35,157 nt of DNA from a virus: positions 1 through 35,157 of IMG/VR virus record IMGVR_UViG_3300037459_000158. One strand, 5' to 3'. Position numbers and translations under genes: made by a program. This document shows, piece by piece, positions 1 through 6,912 of this stretch. The notes beneath the pieces were generated by a model. It had not been told where the DNA came from and did not search any database. It saw nothing but the letters and a program-made list of their open reading frames with translations. Numbering within the stretch: the first letter of the stretch is position 1; the number at the start of each line of letters is the position of its first letter.

Positions 1-2
1 CA

Positions 3-296
3 ACGGAGTCTGAGGTAAAGATACTTGCCTATGCGTACGCTGACACCTGTTTGGTCGCAGAAGACTCTGAGGATCGTGATAGCGCGATTGAAGACGAGGT
101 CCAAGGGTCAGGGGGTGGACTGGAACAGGTGCAATCGGCCTATATCGCGGTGTTTCGGAACTACATCACTGGTGGGCCAGGATACATGGGAGCGGTTTAT
201 CTGATCTTGTGGGATGGCGCACCAGAGTTCGTGTCGGTGGCCTATTGGGAGCGATCCCCGAGGCGAATCAAGATGATCCACTACGGCAACGTGTGA
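3..296 (+). CDS. hypothetical protein, 5'-partial
   Basis: The reading frame is open from the window edge to a TGA at 294-296, so the gene starts outside the window. A TTG at 51 is possible, but nothing upstream of it resembles a ribosome binding site. The visible part has an acidic stretch (EDSEDRDSAIEDE) followed by a compact part rich in aromatic and hydrophobic residues (YIAVFRNYI, YLILWDGAPEFVSVAYWERS), which suggests a small beta-rich domain. I do not recognise the family. It heads the visible part of a plus-strand operon of small genes. Confidence 0.6.
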   Translation, partial: TESEVKILAYAYADTCLVAEDSEDRDSAIEDEVQGSGGGLEQVQSAYIAVFRNYITGGPGYMGAVYLILWDGAPEFVSVAYWERSPRRIKMIHYGNV

Positions 297-326
297 GACA
301 GGATAGGGGGAAGAAAGGAATAGGGA

Positions 327-557
327 ATGAACAACAACGTAGGTAAATGGGTGTCGGTAAACGGTTCGATTGAACTGCCTTATGAAAGCGACTTCGTGTT
401 GGTGAAGGCTGCGTTCATCGGAGAAGACGGTTGCACGGTCAAGAGTCTAGGAGGACGGTACTACTTCGTGAGAAAGGGCCGCTTCGCAGACTTCCCAGGT
501 CCAAAGTTCGTGATTGACGCAACGAAGGATACGTTTCTTAAAAAGGGGGGACTATGA
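327..557 (+). CDS. small hypothetical protein (76 aa)
   Basis: The ATG at 327 follows a purine-rich AAAGGAATAGGGA. The stop overlaps the next start as ATGA, which supports translation as part of the operon. The product is a mixed hydrophobic and charged 76-aa protein with a GRYYFVRKGRF segment and no cysteine pairs, signal peptide or membrane helix. The family is not recognised. Confidence 0.7.
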   Translation: MNNNVGKWVSVNGSIELPYESDFVLVKAAFIGEDGCTVKSLGGRYYFVRKGRFADFPGPKFVIDATKDTFLKKGGL

Positions 558-835
558 AGCACAACGTCCACTTTTATGTGACGGTCAGGGTTGTGGTTGA
601 GGACGTGGAAGCTGACTCGCAGCTGGAAGCCATTGCCGAGGCTGAAAAGATCCTACTGCCCAAGCTCAATCACGGAATGTTGGACAATTATTCTGGTCAC
701 CCAACGGAATACGCCGACGAGGTCATCGGCTATCTGGTGGACGAGCAAGGCGACGAGGAGTATCTCCAGACCAGGGCTTATGACCAGAACAAAAACCCAG
801 GGAAACTATCGCCCACAACAGGGCAACCGATATGA
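554..835 (+). CDS. small hypothetical protein (93 aa)
   Basis: It starts at the ATG of an ATGA overlap and is preceded by AAAAGGGGGG. It ends in a second ATGA overlap with the DNA-binding gene downstream. The N-terminus (HFYVTVRVVVEDVEADSQLE) followed by a helical EAIAEAEKILLPKL looks like the beta-strand plus helix start of small phage proteins sometimes called DUF-type 'EAD/EAE' proteins. That resemblance is only by eye. Function unknown. Confidence 0.7.
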   Translation: MKHNVHFYVTVRVVVEDVEADSQLEAIAEAEKILLPKLNHGMLDNYSGHPTEYADEVIGYLVDEQGDEEYLQTRAYDQNKNPGKLSPTTGQPI

Positions 836-1584
836 CACCGCGAGGAGGCAAGAGGAGGTACTTCTGGACCGAGGAGCAGGACGAGTTCATGCGCCAGCAC
901 TACAACGGAAAGGTTGCAGGTCGAGCAGCCTGGATTGCCAAGGAGTTTGACGACTGGTATCCAGTTTGGCAAATCAAGAAACGTGCTGGAGTGTTGGGCC
1001 TGACAGTAGCAGCAGACCGACGCAACTGGACGGAGGTTGAGGAAAAGTTCCTCCGTGACTACCTCTGCTCTGCCAGTGCGCAGTACATAGCCAAGAAGCT
1101 CAAACGCAGCCTTGCTGCGGTCATGCTCAAGGCCAAGCGGGAGAAGATTCGGCGCGTAGCGATCAGGGAAGGCTACACCTTGCACCTATTGGAGCAATGC
1201 TTCGGGATGGATCACAGGGTTATCCAGCGTTGGATGAAGGAGAAGAAGCTCAAAGGGAAACGGCGCGGAGAGAACGGAGATCGCAGCACTTGGCATTTCA
1301 CCGAGCGGGACGTGCTGGAGTTCGTGATTGCCTACCCACTGGAGTTCCGGTTGGACAAGGTCAATCAGGCTTGGTTCATGGACTTGATTACTGGAGGACG
1401 GGAGAACGCGGAGCGGTCCACGGTCTGTGTCATGTGTGAAAGATGGCCGGGGGATGATCCTTATGTGCATCACAGGCCGACAGGCGACAACGAGGCCATG
1501 GAGATCTGGATTTACTGTCGAGGGTGCAGCGTTGTACCGAAGAAAATGGCGAAGAAGGAGGAACAGAATGGGTTTAAGGATTGA
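832..1584 (+). CDS. multi-domain DNA-binding protein (SANT/HTH plus zinc ribbon)
   Basis: This 250-aa protein appears to stack three helical DNA-binding units and a zinc ribbon. Residues about 8-57 (FWTEEQDEFMRQHY) and 63-106 (NWTEVEEKFLRDYL) each begin with the W-T-E-x-E pattern of SANT/Myb-like or GcrA-like helix-turn-helix repeats. Residues about 115-170 (LLEQCFGMDHRVIQRWMKE ... FTERDVLEFV) look like a MerR/excisionase-type winged helix. The C-terminus has CVMC and a later CRGC, a probable zinc ribbon. It overlaps the upstream gene by ATGA and the downstream zinc-ribbon gene by 17 bases. A transcription factor or site-specific DNA-binding role is inferred; its target is unknown. Confidence 0.75.
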   Translation: MTPRGGKRRYFWTEEQDEFMRQHYNGKVAGRAAWIAKEFDDWYPVWQIKKRAGVLGLTVAADRRNWTEVEEKFLRDYLCSASAQYIAKKLKRSLAAVMLKAKREKIRRVAIREGYTLHLLEQCFGMDHRVIQRWMKEKKLKGKRRGENGDRSTWHFTERDVLEFVIAYPLEFRLDKVNQAWFMDLITGGRENAERSTVCVMCERWPGDDPYVHHRPTGDNEAMEIWIYCRGCSVVPKKMAKKEEQNGFKD

Positions 1585-1786
1585 AGAAAAGGTCCCTGAA
1601 ACCGTCAGTGGTGAGTGTCCGTTCTGCCAATGCGACGACATACAGGGAGACTCGTTTGACGTTGAAGGGAACCACGTCTACCAGAGAATGTTTTGCCTTG
1701 GGTGTGAAGCATCATGGGACGACGAGTACAGGTTGGTGCGCCAAGCGAACACGGACGGGCGCACGATCACAAAGGAGGACAAATGA
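1568..1786 (+). CDS. small zinc-ribbon protein (72 aa)
   Basis: I chose the ATG at 1568 because AAGGAGG lies 6 bases upstream. The gene starts inside the 3' end of the preceding DNA-binding gene and ends in ATGA with the next. It contains CPFC (with a further C two residues on) and, about 27 residues later, CLGC, the two knuckles of a zinc ribbon, followed by an aromatic and acidic tail. Such mini zinc ribbons are common in phage accessory regions. The specific role is unknown. Confidence 0.75.
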   Translation: MGLRIEEKVPETVSGECPFCQCDDIQGDSFDVEGNHVYQRMFCLGCEASWDDEYRLVRQANTDGRTITKEDK

Positions 1787-1923
1787 AACAGATAACAGTG
1801 GATGAGATCAAAGAGGAGATCCGCTTCCAGATCAAAGCCTTGGAAGCAAACGTCAACCTGGAGTTGCCCCAAACCGTATTCGCACGGCTCTTGGAGTGGA
1901 TTGAACTGAAACGAGGAGGTTAA
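1783..1923 (+). CDS. small helical protein (46 aa)
   Basis: The start at 1783 is set by AAAGGAGG 5 bases upstream and by an ATGA overlap with the previous stop. The 46-aa product is almost entirely predicted helix (ITVDEIKEEIRFQIKALEAN ... VFARLLEWIELK). No known family is recognised. It ends with GAGGAGGT, which doubles as the ribosome binding site of the next small gene. Confidence 0.65.
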   Translation: MKQITVDEIKEEIRFQIKALEANVNLELPQTVFARLLEWIELKRGG

Positions 1924-2055
1924 TTGGAACTGTTTTTGTTTATCACTGGACTCTCACTGGCTGTGTGTACCGATGGTGGTCCACGTCGGTTGAGGAAACT
2001 GGCAAAGCATGGATGGGTGGTCGCATGTCTGTTGCACGTCTATTGCTGCGCCTGA
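1924..2055 (+). CDS. small membrane-type peptide (43 aa, TTG start)
   Basis: This short reading frame begins at TTG 1924, directly after the previous stop, with GAGGAGG 5 bases upstream. It ends at TGA 2053-2055, eleven bases before the next gene. The product starts with a hydrophobic stretch (ELFLFITGLSLAVC) and has a second hydrophobic stretch near the C-terminus (WVVACLLHVYCC), with a basic segment between. It could be a two-helix membrane peptide. Function is unknown; the support is the strong Shine-Dalgarno and the exact fit between its neighbours. Confidence 0.5.
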   Translation: MELFLFITGLSLAVCTDGGPRRLRKLAKHGWVVACLLHVYCCA

Positions 2056-2065
2056 AAGGAGCAGG

Positions 2066-2698
2066 ATGGCACTCGATACTCTGAAGTCGGCCAAAGAACT
2101 GGCGAAGGACAAGCCTCACGGTGTGAGGATGAAGTATCTGGGGGGATGCCGGTGTCTGCCTTGCAGGGGAGCTTACTCGCAATACGAAACGGATCGGCAG
2201 CGGGAGATCCGTGAGAGTGGCCGAAAGACAGGGACCGTTTCTGCTGACGAGGCCAGAGAACACCTGATTATGCTGTCAAAGAATGGTGTCGGCAGAAGAT
2301 CCGTGCATCATGCCAGTGGAGTGGCCGACACGATTTTGCACGAAATCAAATTGGGTAGGCGTAAGCGGATCTTTGCGAAGACGGAACATCGAATCCTACA
2401 GGTTGACGAAACAGCCAAGGGTGCAGCGGGGATCATACCAGCTGGCCCAACCTGGAAGCTGATAAACGAATTACTGGAGGAGGGCTACACCAAGTCGTAC
2501 TTGGCGAAGCGTCTAGGGCGCAAGGTTCCTGCACTTCAGATACACAAGGAGAGGGTGACCGTCAGAATCGCAGTCGAAATTGAACGGCTGCATCACACCA
2601 TCATGCTCAACGGGAGATCGGAGGCATCAGAAGCAAGGCAAATACGGAAAGATTATCAAGGGATGAAAGGAGGAAAATGGACGAACGAAAGAAGATGA
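2066..2698 (+). CDS. phage helix-turn-helix regulator with N-terminal Cys motif
   Basis: I chose the ATG at 2066 because AAAGGAG is correctly spaced upstream. The N-terminus carries the pattern HGVRMKYLGGCRCLPCRGAY, which I recognise from small DNA-binding proteins of actinophages and other phages (HGT..Y..GCRC..CR.A). It is followed by VSADEAREHLIMLSKNGVG and a helix-turn-helix with a LGRRKRIFAKTEHRIL segment typical of that family. A second helical DNA-binding unit (LINELLEEGYTKSYLAKRLG) lies near residues 130-155. It is probably a transcriptional regulator. The 210-aa product overlaps the start of the next mini-gene by 22 bases. Confidence 0.75.
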   Translation: MALDTLKSAKELAKDKPHGVRMKYLGGCRCLPCRGAYSQYETDRQREIRESGRKTGTVSADEAREHLIMLSKNGVGRRSVHHASGVADTILHEIKLGRRKRIFAKTEHRILQVDETAKGAAGIIPAGPTWKLINELLEEGYTKSYLAKRLGRKVPALQIHKERVTVRIAVEIERLHHTIMLNGRSEASEARQIRKDYQGMKGGKWTNERR

Positions 2699-2775
2699 CC
2701 AGATCAGAAGTTTTTGAACGAATCATGTTGCTAGGCCTGTCGGTAGCGGCAGCGGTAGCACTCAACGGTTGCTGA
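2677..2775 (+). CDS. mini membrane or lipoprotein-like peptide (32 aa)
   Basis: The ATG at 2677 follows AAAGGAGG by 4 bases and overlaps the end of the regulator gene. The 32-aa product has a charged N-terminus (MDERKKMTRSEVFER), a hydrophobic helix (IMLLGLSVAAAVAL) and ends in LNGC, which looks like a lipobox whose cysteine is the last residue. If processed, only a lipid-modified cysteine would remain, so it may simply be a membrane peptide. Function unknown. Confidence 0.5.
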   Translation: MDERKKMTRSEVFERIMLLGLSVAAAVALNGC

Positions 2776-2786
2776 AAGGAGGAACA

Positions 2787-2966
2787 ATGAAACAGCCAAT
2801 CAAGATCACGGTAGAGAAATCGGTACTGATTGCAGCGAGACAGAAGGCCATGGGGAAGGAGACTGTAATCAGCAACATCATTGAGGGGTTCTTGTCCCTG
2901 TGGATTGCGGGGAAGCTCGCGGATCCGGAGGAGTTGATGAGGGAAGTCGAGGAGGCCCAGGTATGA
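2787..2966 (+). CDS. small ribbon-helix-helix-like protein (59 aa)
   Basis: The start at 2787 has AAAGGAGG 6 bases upstream. The N-terminus reads as one beta strand (PIKITVEKSVLIAARQKA) followed by two helices (ETVISNIIEGFLSLWIAGKL), the order seen in Arc/CopG ribbon-helix-helix DNA-binding proteins and antitoxins. It overlaps the serine recombinase by ATGA, so it may regulate or accompany it. No toxin gene is adjacent. The family assignment is by fold pattern only. Confidence 0.6.
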   Translation: MKQPIKITVEKSVLIAARQKAMGKETVISNIIEGFLSLWIAGKLADPEELMREVEEAQV

Positions 2967-3547
2967 AACGCGCTGCGATTTACGCAAGGATCTCAACGGT
3001 ACGCCAAGACGAAGGCATGCAGTTGGAGGACTTGCGGGAGATGGCGAAACGGCGCAAGTGGGAGATCGTCGAGGAGTACGTTGACCGAGGGGTGAGCGGA
3101 AGCAAGGAGTCCCGAGAGGCTCTGGATCGAATGATGGCAGACGCGAAGCGAGGGAAGTTCGACATTGTCATGGTGTGGAAGTTTGACCGCTTTGCGCGAA
3201 GCCTACACCATCTGGTTTCTGCCTTGAGGGAGTTCAGCGAATTAGGGGTCCAGTTCGTTTCACACCAGGAAGCCGTGGACACGTCTACACCGATGGGCCG
3301 AGCTATGTTCGGGTTAATAGGCATCATGGCCGAATTTGAGCGCGAGCTTATTAACGAACGGGTATTGGCTGGACTGGACAGAGCCAGGAGGAACGGCACT
3401 CAACTCGGTCGCAGGGAGACACAGTTCGACGAGGCTTGGGCTGTTGTGCTGCGCCACGAAGGGAAATCATGGAGGAAGATCGCTGAACTGGTAGGTGTCT
3501 CCAAGACTGTGCTGCACAGAAGGATGAAAGAGAAAGGAGTGATATGA
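2963..3547 (+). CDS. small serine recombinase (resolvase/invertase family)
   Basis: The 194-aa protein matches the resolvase/invertase family in length and motifs: the N-terminal AIYARIST with the likely nucleophile Ser11, the region VDRGVSGSKESREALDRM, the WKFDRFARSL segment with conserved Asp and Arg, and the long E helix (GLIGIMAEFERELINERV). A C-terminal helix-turn-helix follows (SWRKIAELVGVSKTVLHRRM). Such enzymes resolve multimers or invert DNA between short res/inv sites; this is not a large integrase. The start at 2963 is fixed by an ATGA overlap with the preceding gene. I did not find obvious paired crossover sites next to it. On a phage-plasmid it could resolve dimers. Confidence 0.9.
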   Translation: MKRAAIYARISTVRQDEGMQLEDLREMAKRRKWEIVEEYVDRGVSGSKESREALDRMMADAKRGKFDIVMVWKFDRFARSLHHLVSALREFSELGVQFVSHQEAVDTSTPMGRAMFGLIGIMAEFERELINERVLAGLDRARRNGTQLGRRETQFDEAWAVVLRHEGKSWRKIAELVGVSKTVLHRRMKEKGVI

Positions 3548-3966
3548 AACCAAAGAAAGAGGAATGGAGATACATGGGGCGGATCCGGGACGGGAAGGTT
3601 CTCTTCTATTCCTATCAGGACGGAGACGGAGAACTTCGAGTCTTCAAGAAGCTCCCGGCGAGTTCCCCTGGAAGCCTGTACGAAGTCGAGGTCAAGCGAG
3701 AGAAGAATGGCGGGATCATAGTTCACGGCTCCCCGTCCTATGTGTTCGGTCAGGATATCTCGGAGGATAAAGAGATACGACTGAAGGCAGCCGCCGATGA
3801 TCGAGCCATCTCGATACAACTGGACACCGAACGCGCTGAGAAGGCCGGAGCCTATAAGGAACTAGAGGAAAACCTGGATGCTTTGAGATCTCTATATTTC
3901 AGACAAACTGGAGGTAGACGCGCTGCGTTTCTGGCTCACGTCATCCAAAGATTAACGAAACGATAG
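3544..3966 (+). CDS. hypothetical protein (140 aa)
   Basis: It starts in an ATGA overlap with the recombinase. The N-terminal half alternates beta-type segments (YMGRIRDGKVLFYSYQDGDG, SLYEVEVKREKNGGIIVHGS) and resembles a small barrel. The C-terminal half is helical (TERAEKAGAYKELEENLDAL). No cysteines or membrane segment are present and no family is recognised. Co-translation with the recombinase is suggested by the overlap; a functional link is not shown. Confidence 0.7.
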   Translation: MKPKKEEWRYMGRIRDGKVLFYSYQDGDGELRVFKKLPASSPGSLYEVEVKREKNGGIIVHGSPSYVFGQDISEDKEIRLKAAADDRAISIQLDTERAEKAGAYKELEENLDALRSLYFRQTGGRRAAFLAHVIQRLTKR

Positions 3967-3974
3967 GAGGACGA

Positions 3975-4232
3975 ATGTATATCCACACACGACCATTAAG
4001 AGTCGAGCATCTGGGTAAGCGGATTTACCTGCTCGACGACAAGAACTGCCTCGTCGCTGAACTTTCAAGTGACGAAGATTTCGATGAGAGACTTGGTCGA
4101 GCAGTCGCCATTGCCAAGGCGGTTGAGACCTATGAGATAGCAGAAACCTTGTATAAGGATCTCACCGAAGAAAAGGATCTTGTTGAATCCTTGGGTGAGT
4201 TCAAATTGGCATGGAGGGAAGCACATGGATAA
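3975..4232 (+). CDS. small hypothetical protein (85 aa)
   Basis: The ATG at 3975 follows AGGAGG by 4 bases, a strong ribosome binding site. The product has a short beta hairpin-like start (RLRVEHLGKRIYLLDDKNC is the approximate region) and a long helical remainder rich in Glu and Lys. It overlaps the next gene by 8 bases. Function not recognised. Confidence 0.7.
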   Translation: MYIHTRPLRVEHLGKRIYLLDDKNCLVAELSSDEDFDERLGRAVAIAKAVETYEIAETLYKDLTEEKDLVESLGEFKLAWREAHG

Positions 4233-4854
4233 ATCTTACCAAGGCCGAAGGGTTGAGAATGAATTGACTGTCACTGTTGTCCCCGGCCAGTCCAATGTTG
4301 GGAACCGGAAGCCATTGACCCACGTTTCTTACCACTCACCGGATGGGTTCGAGTGGGGTTACGGGGGCAGCGGTCCAGCGGATCTGGCTCTGGCGATCCT
4401 GACCGACTGGTTCGAGGAAGATCCAGTCAAAGTACAGACGTATGCACGAACAGGCGAGGGAGATCCGTCGTCGGCGGTCATCTTCCACCAGCAGTTCAAG
4501 GACAAGTTCATCGTGGGGTTGCCAAGGACTACCTGGAGGATCGCGGGTGGATCAATCAAGGCGTGGTCCAGCAAGATCGGTGCGCTGTGCAAGGACTGTA
4601 AGCGGGGTATGTACGAGTCGGACGGGTGTCGGGAGTTTGTTATCCCGATGAAAGATGGGGACAACCTACCTCCGATCAAGCACGGCGAGGAAACCAGAGC
4701 GGATTGGGGGAGTGACGGAGGTCGCTGCCATGACTGCGGAGCGAAGGTTGGGAAGTTTCATCACCCAGGTTGTGACGTGGAGGAATGCCCGAAGTGTGGG
4801 GGTCAGTTAATTGGGTGCAGCTGCGTGAAATACGCGGACGAGGAGGAAGAATGA
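4225..4854 (+). CDS. hypothetical protein with C-terminal zinc ribbons
   Basis: I chose the ATG at 4225, which has GGAGGGA upstream and overlaps the previous stop. The 209-aa protein has an N-terminal globular part with a GYGGSGPADLALAILTDWF segment also seen in phage proteins that contact DNA (by-eye resemblance). After it come CKDCKRG, CHDCGAKVGKFHHPGC and CPKCGGQLIGCSC, probably two or three zinc knuckles. It ends in ATGA with the next gene. It may be a nucleic-acid-binding accessory protein; function is unknown. Confidence 0.7.
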   Translation: MDKSYQGRRVENELTVTVVPGQSNVGNRKPLTHVSYHSPDGFEWGYGGSGPADLALAILTDWFEEDPVKVQTYARTGEGDPSSAVIFHQQFKDKFIVGLPRTTWRIAGGSIKAWSSKIGALCKDCKRGMYESDGCREFVIPMKDGDNLPPIKHGEETRADWGSDGGRCHDCGAKVGKFHHPGCDVEECPKCGGQLIGCSCVKYADEEEE

Positions 4855-5090
4855 GCGATTTATTAACTTGGGTGTGGAACGTGTACTATTTCATAGATGG
4901 TGTTTCGTGGCTGTTTGGTGTCATAGCTGTTGGATTCATCGGTGTTGTTGTTGGGTTGAGGAAATTGATGGTTTACTGCTGGCCTGACCTGGACACTTCA
5001 CTGAATAAGGCACTTAGGGCTGCGAAGCAAGGCCGGCCAGAGGGTGACCCAAAAAACGACGATGAGGTTGGCCGTGACGCGGTTAACTGA
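4851..5090 (+). CDS. small membrane protein (79 aa)
   Basis: The ATG at 4851 overlaps the upstream stop and has GAGGAGGAAG before it. The N-terminal half is hydrophobic (YYFIDGVSWLFGVIAVGFIG and on through VVVGL), giving one long or two short membrane helices. The C-terminal half is soluble and charged (KAAKQGRPEGDPKNDDEVGR region). It is the last gene of the plus-strand operon. A membrane role is inferred from hydropathy only. Confidence 0.7.
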   Translation: MSDLLTWVWNVYYFIDGVSWLFGVIAVGFIGVVVGLRKLMVYCWPDLDTSLNKALRAAKQGRPEGDPKNDDEVGRDAVN

Positions 5091-5188
5091 CAGTCCCGCA
5101 AGCTCTTACACCCCTTAAAAGTAAAGAGTACCCTAACATTCCCATCCGTGACTGAACGGCTCGACCCTAGCAAGGCTCACTGAGAGTA
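5091..5188. other. convergent junction between the two operons
   Basis: The plus-strand operon ends at 5090 and the minus-strand operon ends at 5189, so transcripts converge here. A weak hairpin can be drawn between CTCTTAC (about 5103-5109) and GTAAAGAG (about 5121-5128), without a clear U tract. A copy of the dispersed motif lies at 5133-5144 on the minus strand. A palindrome CCTCCGGAGG lies just inside the minus gene. No confident terminator is seen. Confidence 0.4.
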
Positions 5189-5506
5189 TCACTCCTCCGG
5201 AGGATCTACCAGTTCCGCTTCTGGGGTTTCCTCCGGGTCCGCCTGTCGCGGTGGGTTCCCCAGGAGAACGGCAGCTTCCTGCATTAACTGGTCTTCCATA
5301 ATCCGGTGATCGGTTTTCATGCGGGAGTACCGATCCAGCCAGCCTTTGAGTTTATTGCTGAAAAGCCTCTCCTCGAGCAAGTTGCGATCAAAGCTCTCCT
5401 TTTGCTCAAGCATCAAACGGGAGAGGCTATCAACGTCATGCTGCTCGTGGAGCTGGTCCGAGCGATCGGACTTTACAAGGGACTGGTCGGGTTTTTCATC
5501 GACCAT
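5189..5506 (-). CDS. hypothetical coiled-coil protein (105 aa)
   Basis: I chose the ATG at 5506 because GGAGG stands 6 bases upstream. Longer in-frame starts at 5614 or 5650 would overlap the upstream gene and add a basic, amphipathic segment. The product is highly charged and helical (MLEQKESFDRNLLEERLFSN, KLKGWLDRYSRMKTDHRIM), with an acidic proline-rich tail (PEETPEAELVDPPEE). This could be a coiled-coil protein. It is the last gene of the minus-strand operon. Function unknown. Confidence 0.6.
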   Translation of the reverse strand: MVDEKPDQSLVKSDRSDQLHEQHDVDSLSRLMLEQKESFDRNLLEERLFSNKLKGWLDRYSRMKTDHRIMEDQLMQEAAVLLGNPPRQADPEETPEAELVDPPEE

Positions 5507-5582
5507 GAGTATCCTCCAGAGTAGTTTAGAGAGAAGGCGTTGAAACCACAGCGAGAATCTTACCCGCAGCCGGTGACGAATC

Positions 5583-5948
5583 TCAGAATCGGACCTGTTT
5601 CGCATGGTTGTCATTGAAGTAGTTCTCCAGAGGCCAGAGGTTGTGGTCATGGAAGCCGCGGCCGAGCTTGACCTTGATGCGCTGTCGCATTTCCGTGTAG
5701 GTGATAACGTCGATTTTGAGTTCCTGCAGGCACTTCCCTCTGCGCTTCCTGTACTTGACTCTCAACTTGAACAGTTTGAGCTCCAGTGGGGTGAGGACAG
5801 CCATCAAGACGGAATGGAAGTCGAAGACGTAGTCCTGCATACGGGGATGGAGGGCGAGTTCCCCCGGGTCAGCTTCGACCAGCACGTCATACTGGATGAA
5901 GCATTCGGTAAAGATGTGGTACGCAGCTTTTTCAGTTATTTTCGTCAA
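5583..5948 (-). CDS. hypothetical protein, weakly sigma-region-4-like
   Basis: The start is TTG 5948, overlapping the stop of the upstream gene. The 121-aa protein has a segment, residues about 52-100 (LTPLELKLFKLR ... YTEMRQRIKVKLG), whose spacing recalls the LT..E...L.LR ... R.R..K..L pattern of sigma-70 region 4. The match is weak and the helix-turn-helix is not convincing. If real it would be a small DNA-binding regulator. It lies just downstream of the repeat-rich noncoding block. Confidence 0.5.
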   Translation of the reverse strand: MTKITEKAAYHIFTECFIQYDVLVEADPGELALHPRMQDYVFDFHSVLMAVLTPLELKLFKLRVKYRKRRGKCLQELKIDVITYTEMRQRIKVKLGRGFHDHNLWPLENYFNDNHAKQVRF

Positions 5949-6196
5949 TCAATAGAATCCAGAAGGTCGGCGAGTTCGTCTTCGAGAGGAACGGCCTCTT
6001 CGAAGGGTTCGTCCTGGTCCTGTCCCACACTGATGTGGCTTGATTGGTCCTCGTGTGCTGCTGCCAGCGGTAAAGCGGTGTGCAGCGGAGATGAGTCGGG
6101 TGGTTCTTCATCGAAGAGTGGCGCCGACTCGGGGTGAGTGGAATTACTACTGAGTTTGGAGAAGAATTTAGAAAATCCATCCTTCTGCTCATTCAT
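5945..6196 (-). CDS. acidic low-complexity protein (83 aa)
   Basis: I chose the ATG at 6196 (MNEQKDGFSKFFSKL). A TTG at 6241 would add a cysteine-rich stretch and is less likely. The protein is acidic and disordered in the middle (FDEEPPDSSPLHT, QDQDEPFEEAVPLEDELADL). It is the first gene after the long noncoding repeat block at 6197-6900. No strong Shine-Dalgarno is visible at this start, so the boundary is uncertain. Function unknown. Confidence 0.5.
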   Translation of the reverse strand: MNEQKDGFSKFFSKLSSNSTHPESAPLFDEEPPDSSPLHTALPLAAAHEDQSSHISVGQDQDEPFEEAVPLEDELADLLDSID

Positions 6197-6251
6197 GACT
6201 TTATGCAAGAACTGGAAGGCAGTTGCACAACATGTGTGCAAAATGGAAAGT

Positions 6252-6557
6252 GGTGAAAGGTCCCTGGAGCCAGAAGGTATTCTTTTTCAGAGACTTCAGA
6301 GGGAAATGGTGCAAGGTGGTGAAAGGTCCCTGGACACTTTTCACCAGAGTTAAGATCTTTTCTATCAAGAGGATATCCTGTGTAAATGTATTGGGTGCAA
6401 GGAAAGGGGTACATAACTCTTTCTATAAATCTCTAAAAGGGTTTCCGGGTTTCCTATACTAAAGTCTTGGGAGTGGGGGGGTTACCTTTCACCATCCTGT
6501 AAGTCCTTTCTTCTCAGGCTCTAATTTGGTGAAAGGTGGTGAAAGGTGGTGAAAGGT
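6252..6557 (+). repeat. iteron-like GGTGAAAGGT decamers
   Basis: Direct copies of GGTGAAAGGT begin at 6252, 6318, 6528, 6538 and 6548. The last three are in perfect tandem, and an inverted copy (ACCTTTCACC) lies at 6484-6493. The copies at 6252 and 6318 extend to a shared 17-mer GGTGAAAGGTCCCTGGA. The set resembles iterons bound by a replication initiator or operators bound by a repressor. Confidence 0.75.
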
Positions 6558-6575
6558 GTTTTAGTTCGCTAAAAC
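6558..6575. other. perfect hairpin with TTCG loop
   Basis: GTTTTAG and CTAAAAC form a 7-bp perfect inverted repeat around TTCG, immediately after the tandem decamers. On the plus strand it is followed by AAAAC and a G run rather than by a U tract, so it is not a clear terminator. It could be a cruciform or protein-binding site next to the repeats. Confidence 0.5.
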
Positions 6576-6785
6576 AAAACAGGGGGGGTTTCGTGGTCAG
6601 TCAAATACTTTGCTGATTTACTATGCACCCTATTCACCAAACCGGCTCCCGAAATGGTGCAAGGGTGCATGCTATTTGACCATCTTTTTTATTTGACCCG
6701 GAAACTACCCACCTAACCCACACTCTCTCTATCCTCCCAATCTCGTATTTATACACTTTTCTCTGTATATTCCACTTCTTCTGAG

Positions 6786-6912
6786 CTAACATTCCCGGAG
6801 ATCCAGTACCTAACACTCCCTCTGCGACCTGGAGCCTCAATCCACCTAACATTCCCCACAGGGAACACCGTTCTAACACTCCCCCATAATAGGGACGCTG
6901 CTAACACTCCCC
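6786..6912 (-). repeat. array of five copies of the dispersed GGGRRTGTTAG motif
   Basis: Copies on the minus strand occupy 6786-6797, 6810-6821, 6846-6857, 6873-6884 and 6901-6912, with start-to-start spacing of 24, 36, 27 and 28 bp. Bases between the copies are not conserved. The last copy contains the stop codon of the zinc-ribbon gene at 6901-7179; the others lie in noncoding sequence downstream of it. Confidence 0.8.

Larger units (their letters stand above)
6197..6900. other. 0.7-kb noncoding block with repeats (possible origin or control region)
   Basis: No convincing gene fits here; short frames cross repeats and have no ribosome binding sites. The block holds decamers GGTGAAAGGT (6252-6557), a hairpin at 6558-6575, G-runs and an array of four or five copies of the dispersed motif (6786-6912). 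It separates the 5189-6196 genes from the rest of the minus operon. Repeats of this kind are typical of replication origins and of multi-site operators; which applies here cannot be told from the sequence. Confidence 0.55.

Noticed and set aside
3975-5090. Dispersed motif on the plus strand
   Set aside because: Near matches such as GGAATGTTGG (about 676) lack the invariant TTAG, so I count no plus-strand copies.
5583-5948. Firm call of a sigma factor
   Set aside because: Only a weak region-4-like spacing is visible; region 2 and a convincing helix-turn-helix are missing.
5604-6137. Plus-strand frame (177 aa) across the 5583-6196 genes
   Set aside because: It runs against operon direction, ends in a Ser-rich low-complexity segment and has no ribosome binding site.
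6634-6879. Minus-strand frame containing four motif copies
   Set aside because: Its start is inside a motif with no spaced Shine-Dalgarno, and the product is unlike neighbouring proteins; I treat the region as noncoding.
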